Source: Elysia marginata (Eukaryota > Mollusca > Gastropoda > Plakobranchidae). Taken from it: a stretch of 29,804 nucleotides of DNA. The DNA lies in the NCBI GenBank assembly GCA_019649035.1, contig BMAT01012132.1, forward strand, positions 108,206 through 138,009, in the 5' to 3' direction. The notes beneath the pieces are model-generated. The model saw only the letters and a list, made by a program, of their open reading frames with translations, was not told the DNA's origin and searched no databases. A program made the translations under genes and the position numbers. Below, piece by piece: positions 26,090 through 29,804 of this stretch. Positions within the stretch are counted from its first letter, which is position 1; every line of letters begins with the position of its first letter.

Positions 26090-26580
26090 AGAAAGCGCTC
26101 CAGAAGAAAATTATTTTCATACGCCGACGACGTAGACTATAATTTATTTATTGCATAGCAAAACATCGACGTAGCAGAGGTCTAAAAATATTAGAAAAAC
26201 ACAAACTCTTTGTCAATGTTGAAAAAAAAATACAGAATATATCACTCAGAGAACATGCTAGGAATAAGATACCGAGAGAGAGTTACAAATAAGTCCCTGT
26301 ATAAAAATTTAAAGATCGCCCTTTTTCTCCATCAGAGAGCCGCTGGCGCCTCTTTGGGCAATACATTCTAGGGAGAGAGAGAGAAACTTTCGCAAATAAG
26401 GCAATGAACACATTTTTCCCCTCATACAAGAGGACAAATACCGAGAGAGACCTTAGCTACATTACCTATTGTACTTAACAACGACCTCTCCCAGACAACA
26501 ACAACACTACTCACTCTTCGAAGCCAAAGTGGCTTTGATTAACTTGGAAACATTCCACCTTAGTGAATCCAGTGGAGTAA
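26090..26580 (+). mobile_element. Small LINE remnant, same family as 15824-17490
   Basis: Plus-strand pieces: FSYADDVDY at 26115-26141 (RT catalytic motif), then LGIRYRERVTNKSLYKN (near 26258-26309), SRWRLFGQYILGRERETFANKA (near 26336-26401) and LPIVLNNDLSQ (near 26462-26494). The order and the R.T..N.(S/A)LY, RWRLFG and L..DL motifs parallel the larger element at 15824-17490. A deletion removes most sequence between the YADD motif and the C-terminal part. It ends about 330 bases before the tankyrase start codon. Confidence 0.8.
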
Positions 26581-26814
26581 ACTTATGTCAAGAAAACAAG
26601 GCGTCCTTGTCGGATAATTGAAATGCGAGGATTTATAGACCATGTGAATCAGATAAACTATCCATGCAGCCATAAGAGTATTAAATATGTCAGCTAACTT
26701 AAAAAAAACACCTCAGCTCTACTGCTTTCCTTTACTATTTCGGTACGATACATGGCCAGCTGAGCTTACCATATTAAGTATTATGGGTTTATGAATGGAC
26801 CATTTATTGATGGA

Positions 26815-26911
26815 CTATTCATTTTGAGATCATTCAGTTTTGGTTCTCGCGTCGTCTCGGTTTGAATGCAATCTTCTCTTCCGCATTTCGAGATGTTATG
26901 ATTGTCAGAAA
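26815..26911 (+). promoter_or_regulatory. Probable tankyrase promoter/5' UTR
   Basis: CpG density rises sharply here (TCTCGCGTCGTCTCGG, CCGCATTTCG) and continues into the first codons, against an otherwise CpG-poor background. This suggests an unmethylated CpG-containing start region of a housekeeping gene. No TATA box is evident at a convincing distance. The transcription start is not determined. Confidence 0.45.
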
Positions 26912-27101
26912 ATGGCGACGGGTCGTCGCGCTGCTTTGACTACAGAAAGTAGCGCACCCTCGCAAAATGACCCAGGTAGAGAACTTTTTGAAGCATGTAG
27001 GAATGGAGATTTAGGAAAAGTCAAGAAGCTGATAACACCACAAAATGTTAATGCAAAGGATACTGCTGGAAGAAAGTCGACTCCACTTCATTTTGCTGCA
27101 G
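26912..27101 (+). CDS. TNKS: Tankyrase, first coding exon (gene continues beyond window)
   Basis: The exon encodes 63 residues plus one base. [20 protein letters not shown] is followed by [20 protein letters not shown], then [20 protein letters not shown] and AAG. The second part is the start of the first ankyrin-repeat cluster, nearly identical to human tankyrases ([35 protein letters not shown]). Tankyrases are poly-ADP-ribose polymerases that use ankyrin clusters to bind substrates such as axin and TRF1, and have a SAM and a PARP domain further on. The ATG at 26912 sits in a good context (AGAAAATGG), and the upstream in-frame sequence offers only a TTG. The exon ends at AG|GTGGGT (27101/27102) in phase 1. 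Invertebrates usually have one tankyrase gene, so TNKS versus TNKS2 is not meaningful here. Confidence 0.95.
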
Positions 27102-27118
27102 GTGGGTTAGTCTTAAAA

Positions 27119-27240
27119 TTTTGTCTAGATCTAGATCTAGACTCTAGATTCTAGATATCTAGATCTAGATCTAATCTAGAAAGTAGAAAATATATTTATA
27201 GATTAGATCTATACGTAGATCTAGATCTGGATAAAGCTCT
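27119..27240. repeat. AGATCT/CTAGAT-type palindromic repeat cluster in tankyrase intron 1
   Basis: Over 120 bases are dominated by overlapping TCTAGATCTAGATC units, each a palindrome or near-palindrome. Smaller clusters occur near 27388-27410 and 28285-28312. It starts within 20 bases of the first splice donor. Confidence 0.9.
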
Positions 27241-27504
27241 TGAATCTAGACCCTACATTGCAGAACTTTTCTGTTGAGTGGTAGGCTACTGGACTGGTTT
27301 ACAAGCAAAGAAATTTTGGCAGCCCTCACTCAGTCAGAGTCAGTGCACCCAATAATCAGATTCTATGGCAAAACAGATCTGAATGGAATAGATCTAGATC
27401 GAGATCTATTTCAATATTTTGTGTCTAAATTTCAAAGTAATTCTTAAAACTTTTTTTTCATTTAAAAACGCCTAGATCTATTCGTAACTGAGTTCATGAC
27501 TCTG

Positions 27505-27695
27505 CCTGATCAGGTTGGGATAATCCTGGCATTGGCCCGCTGACAGAACAAACGAAATGAAGTGGATGATAACCCGTTTTTAACACCAGCGGGCCGATCC
27601 CTGGATTAAGCCATCAGGTTGAGGGTAATTGAACCAGGGATCATGTTCTGCCCAATAGCCTAGTTAGTCAAGTCACGTTCATAGGCGTTCCCAGG
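27505..27695 (-). repeat. Stem-loop repeat, possibly a SINE (copy A)
   Basis: Two arms of about 32-35 bases (near 27510-27541 and 27587-27625) are inverted complements: TAATCCTGGCATTGGCCCGC against CAGCGGGCCGATCCCTGG and ATTA. They enclose a spacer of about 45 bases. On the minus strand, TAGGCTATTGGG and GGTTCAATTACC upstream resemble A and B boxes, so a decayed tRNA-derived SINE is possible. A diverged copy lies at 28035-28120. Confidence 0.55.
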
Positions 27696-28034
27696 CGCTC
27701 CTCAGTGCCAGTCTATCTGGACCCCCAGACCACCCAGAAAAAGAGCTCTTTTCCTAATCCCTAACTCCTTAGTTTCTAATCAGTTGAATGCAGAACTTTG
27801 AGCAAGACAGGTGTCTTTCCTAAGTTGTAAACTCCATTATGAGTCCTAGAAGTTAGATTCTTAGACTTCTGACTCCAGTTAGAATGATAGTGTAAATACT
27901 AGAGTCAATAGCCTGGTTACCACTGCCACCACCTCAATATTATTAATCTTGATTTTGCTGTTGTTTTGTCGGGTCATATTTTGAGACGAGAGTGAGTAAG
28001 ACTAAGAGCACGTGAGCATGAAATTCTAGATACC

Positions 28035-28120
28035 TCAGCTGGCAAGATTGACAAAATGAAGGAAATGATAACCAATTTTAACACTAGCAGGTCAATCCTA
28101 CTCCTAGGATTAACTTATAG
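28035..28120 (-). repeat. Stem-loop repeat (diverged copy B)
   Basis: Shares with copy A the core GACAAAATGAAGGAAATGATAACC (copy A: GAACAAACGAAATGAAGTGG, then ATGATAACC). It also shares TTTTAACACTAGCAGGTC followed by GGATTAA. The left arm is eroded and no tRNA-like head is visible. Confidence 0.55.
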
Positions 28121-28199
28121 GCCTACCGGAATCTATAGCTATTTAACTTAGAATTAGATCCGGATGGATGTCCTCAGCGAAGTGCCTCAGAAATTAGTC

Positions 28200-29804
28200 A
28201 TTTTATTACCCTTCATTCGCCAGCAAGGTATGTTAAAAATCTCTTTGCACAAGCAAGATCTAGGACAAGGATTTGCCAAACTAAACCAAGATCTATATAT
28301 CTAGATTAGGCCTACATAATGAATACCAATATTTATAAATTATTTATTTTTAAAATTTGGATTTGAGGGTTCTGTGCTTTAGAATAAGATTAAACACACT
28401 GATTTGAATTGTTCAAATATTTAAAATATTTGCCAAATGGGGAAGGATTTCCAGAGGGATGTCACCTTTGCTTTTAGAAGAGCTTGAAAAACAAAGGTAT
28501 CCTCAACAGCAATGTCTGTGTTTTTTAGGAGGTTTAACTTTTTCAGTACTTTAGTCTTTACTGTTGTCTGACTGTAACTGTTGAGGGTGTGGTTCTTTGA
28601 TGCGTCACCTATCTAGAATGTATCATATACAGTGCATTTTAAGTGGAGCTTAAGTAGGGCCTAGTCCAACACTCAGAACCATACACAGGCTTCGTACTTT
28701 GACATTTTATTCTTGATGGAGAACCTTTTAAATACCTTTAGATTAAACTCTTTTCTAATTGTTTGCCAAGTTTCATGATGATCCATCCACAAACAACTGC
28801 ATAAGACTAAGAGTGTTTGTAAATGTGCACCCCGACATTTTCTTGTCCCTAAAATAGCCTCCCAAAAATAGGCTATTAATAATTAAGCTGCCTAAAGATA
28901 TGTGGGATTTTGGCATTGCTATATAGTGGCACATTTTTTTTTGCTGACGAAGCTTGATACAATGAAAATTTTCTCTGGGGAGAGATCCTTCTCATAAAAT
29001 AGATGTCTTAAGGTTGACTGAATATTTTACCTTCATTGGTGTTTTGGTAGCTCTGAATTTGAGCCTATTTTCAAGGGAAAGTTTGCTAACCCTAAGCCTC
29101 AATCCCACAACCTGAAGCAGTAGGTGAGCCTTTTCAGGAACCATTGTTTTGTAGACTTTGATTGCCATTAGTCATGTGATGACATGGAGGTTTGCACCAG
29201 CCTTGTTCATATCTTTAGATTAGAGACTAAGCTGGGAGTTACAATGCAGGTGTGGCTTTGCTAGCTATCCAGCTCAAGACTTCAGTCCAAGGGCAATATG
29301 CCAATTTCAGTTGTACCACCAGTAGATATTTGAGAGTCTTTTCATGTTTACATTATTACAAGCTTTAGGGGATATAGTTTGATACTTCCACTTCTAGAGT
29401 CTTTACTAGGAAATTGAAAAACAAACAAAAAAAAACATATGAACAGGAGGCTCTAAGTGTGATGAAAGGTGGTACTTCTGTTATTTATGATGTAGGACAA
29501 AGTATTTTCAGACATACTAACATAAAAAATAATCGTACCGTAGTAACTTTTTGATGCTAAATATCTGTTTTACTACTTCAAGATACTTTGTGAATTTTAA
29601 GTGGATCGGCCTATAAATATATATAGAAATGGTTATACTCAAGACATTTTGAAATGATTTTGGATGTAATGCTGGCCAAGGTTTTTTAATTTTGATTTTT
29701 TTTTTTCCATTTCTTTTGATCTTTTTGGCAAAAATTGACAAGACATCATGGTGTCATTTATGATTTAAAATCAATGCAGGATAGTTGGGGTCTTTAGTTT
29801 AAAG
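28200..29804. other. Tankyrase intron 1 sequence, nothing recognised
   Basis: AT-rich with no ankyrin-coding exon. I looked for the expected continuation after HFAAG (a segment like FGRKDVVEYLL) on the plus strand and did not find it. The intron therefore exceeds 2.7 kb and runs off the right edge. No element ends recognised. Confidence 0.6.

Noticed and set aside
26840-26911. Upstream extension of the tankyrase reading frame
   Set aside because: The only upstream in-frame start is TTG. The ATG at 26912 has a good context and gives a tankyrase-like N-terminus.

Overview
The window is nuclear DNA of an animal. It is AT-rich, has genes split by GT-AG introns, and is loaded with non-LTR retrotransposon debris, tRNA-derived SINEs, Tc1/mariner elements, a Penelope-like element and GATA microsatellites. 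The repeat mix, including AGATCT-type intronic repeats, hints at a lophotrochozoan, perhaps a gastropod mollusc. That placement is an impression and not a demonstration.

Three host genes are supported. (1) 1138-7338 (+): the last nine coding exons of a HECTD2-type HECT ubiquitin ligase, running from the start of the HECT domain to the C-terminal GFGLE and stop. The 5' part of the gene lies left of the window. (2) 14096-15052 (-): a complete, uninterrupted reading frame for delta(3,5)-delta(2,4)-dienoyl-CoA isomerase (ECH1), with all three catalytic acidic residues and a C-terminal SKL. (3) 26912-27101 (+): the first coding exon of tankyrase (TNKS/TNKS2), followed by at least 2.7 kb of its first intron, which runs off the right edge.

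Between HECTD2 and ECH1 (7.3-14.1 kb) lie the HECTD2 3' UTR and AT-rich non-coding DNA with one small TIR element (MITE), a GATA tract and a SINE nested in another SINE. Between ECH1 and tankyrase (15.1-26.9 kb) is a graveyard of mobile elements. It holds a second MITE copy, a LINE, a Penelope-like remnant, a minus-strand LINE that appears to be split by two other LINE fragments and a Tc1 element, a CR1/Rex-like LINE, a mariner remnant and another LINE of the first family. All of these copies look defective.

The three host genes are not an operon. HECTD2 and tankyrase are neighbours in the same orientation in human (10q23: HECTD2, PPP1R3C, TNKS2), so the window probably preserves an ancient gene neighbourhood. 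Both act on other proteins (ubiquitylation and ADP-ribosylation). ECH1 is metabolic and has no evident functional tie to them. The most interesting host-gene anomaly is a tandem duplication of the 3' half of one HECT-domain exon, which leaves a possible in-frame 66-nt cassette exon. I saw no CRISPR array, bacterial operon or convincing new multi-gene system.
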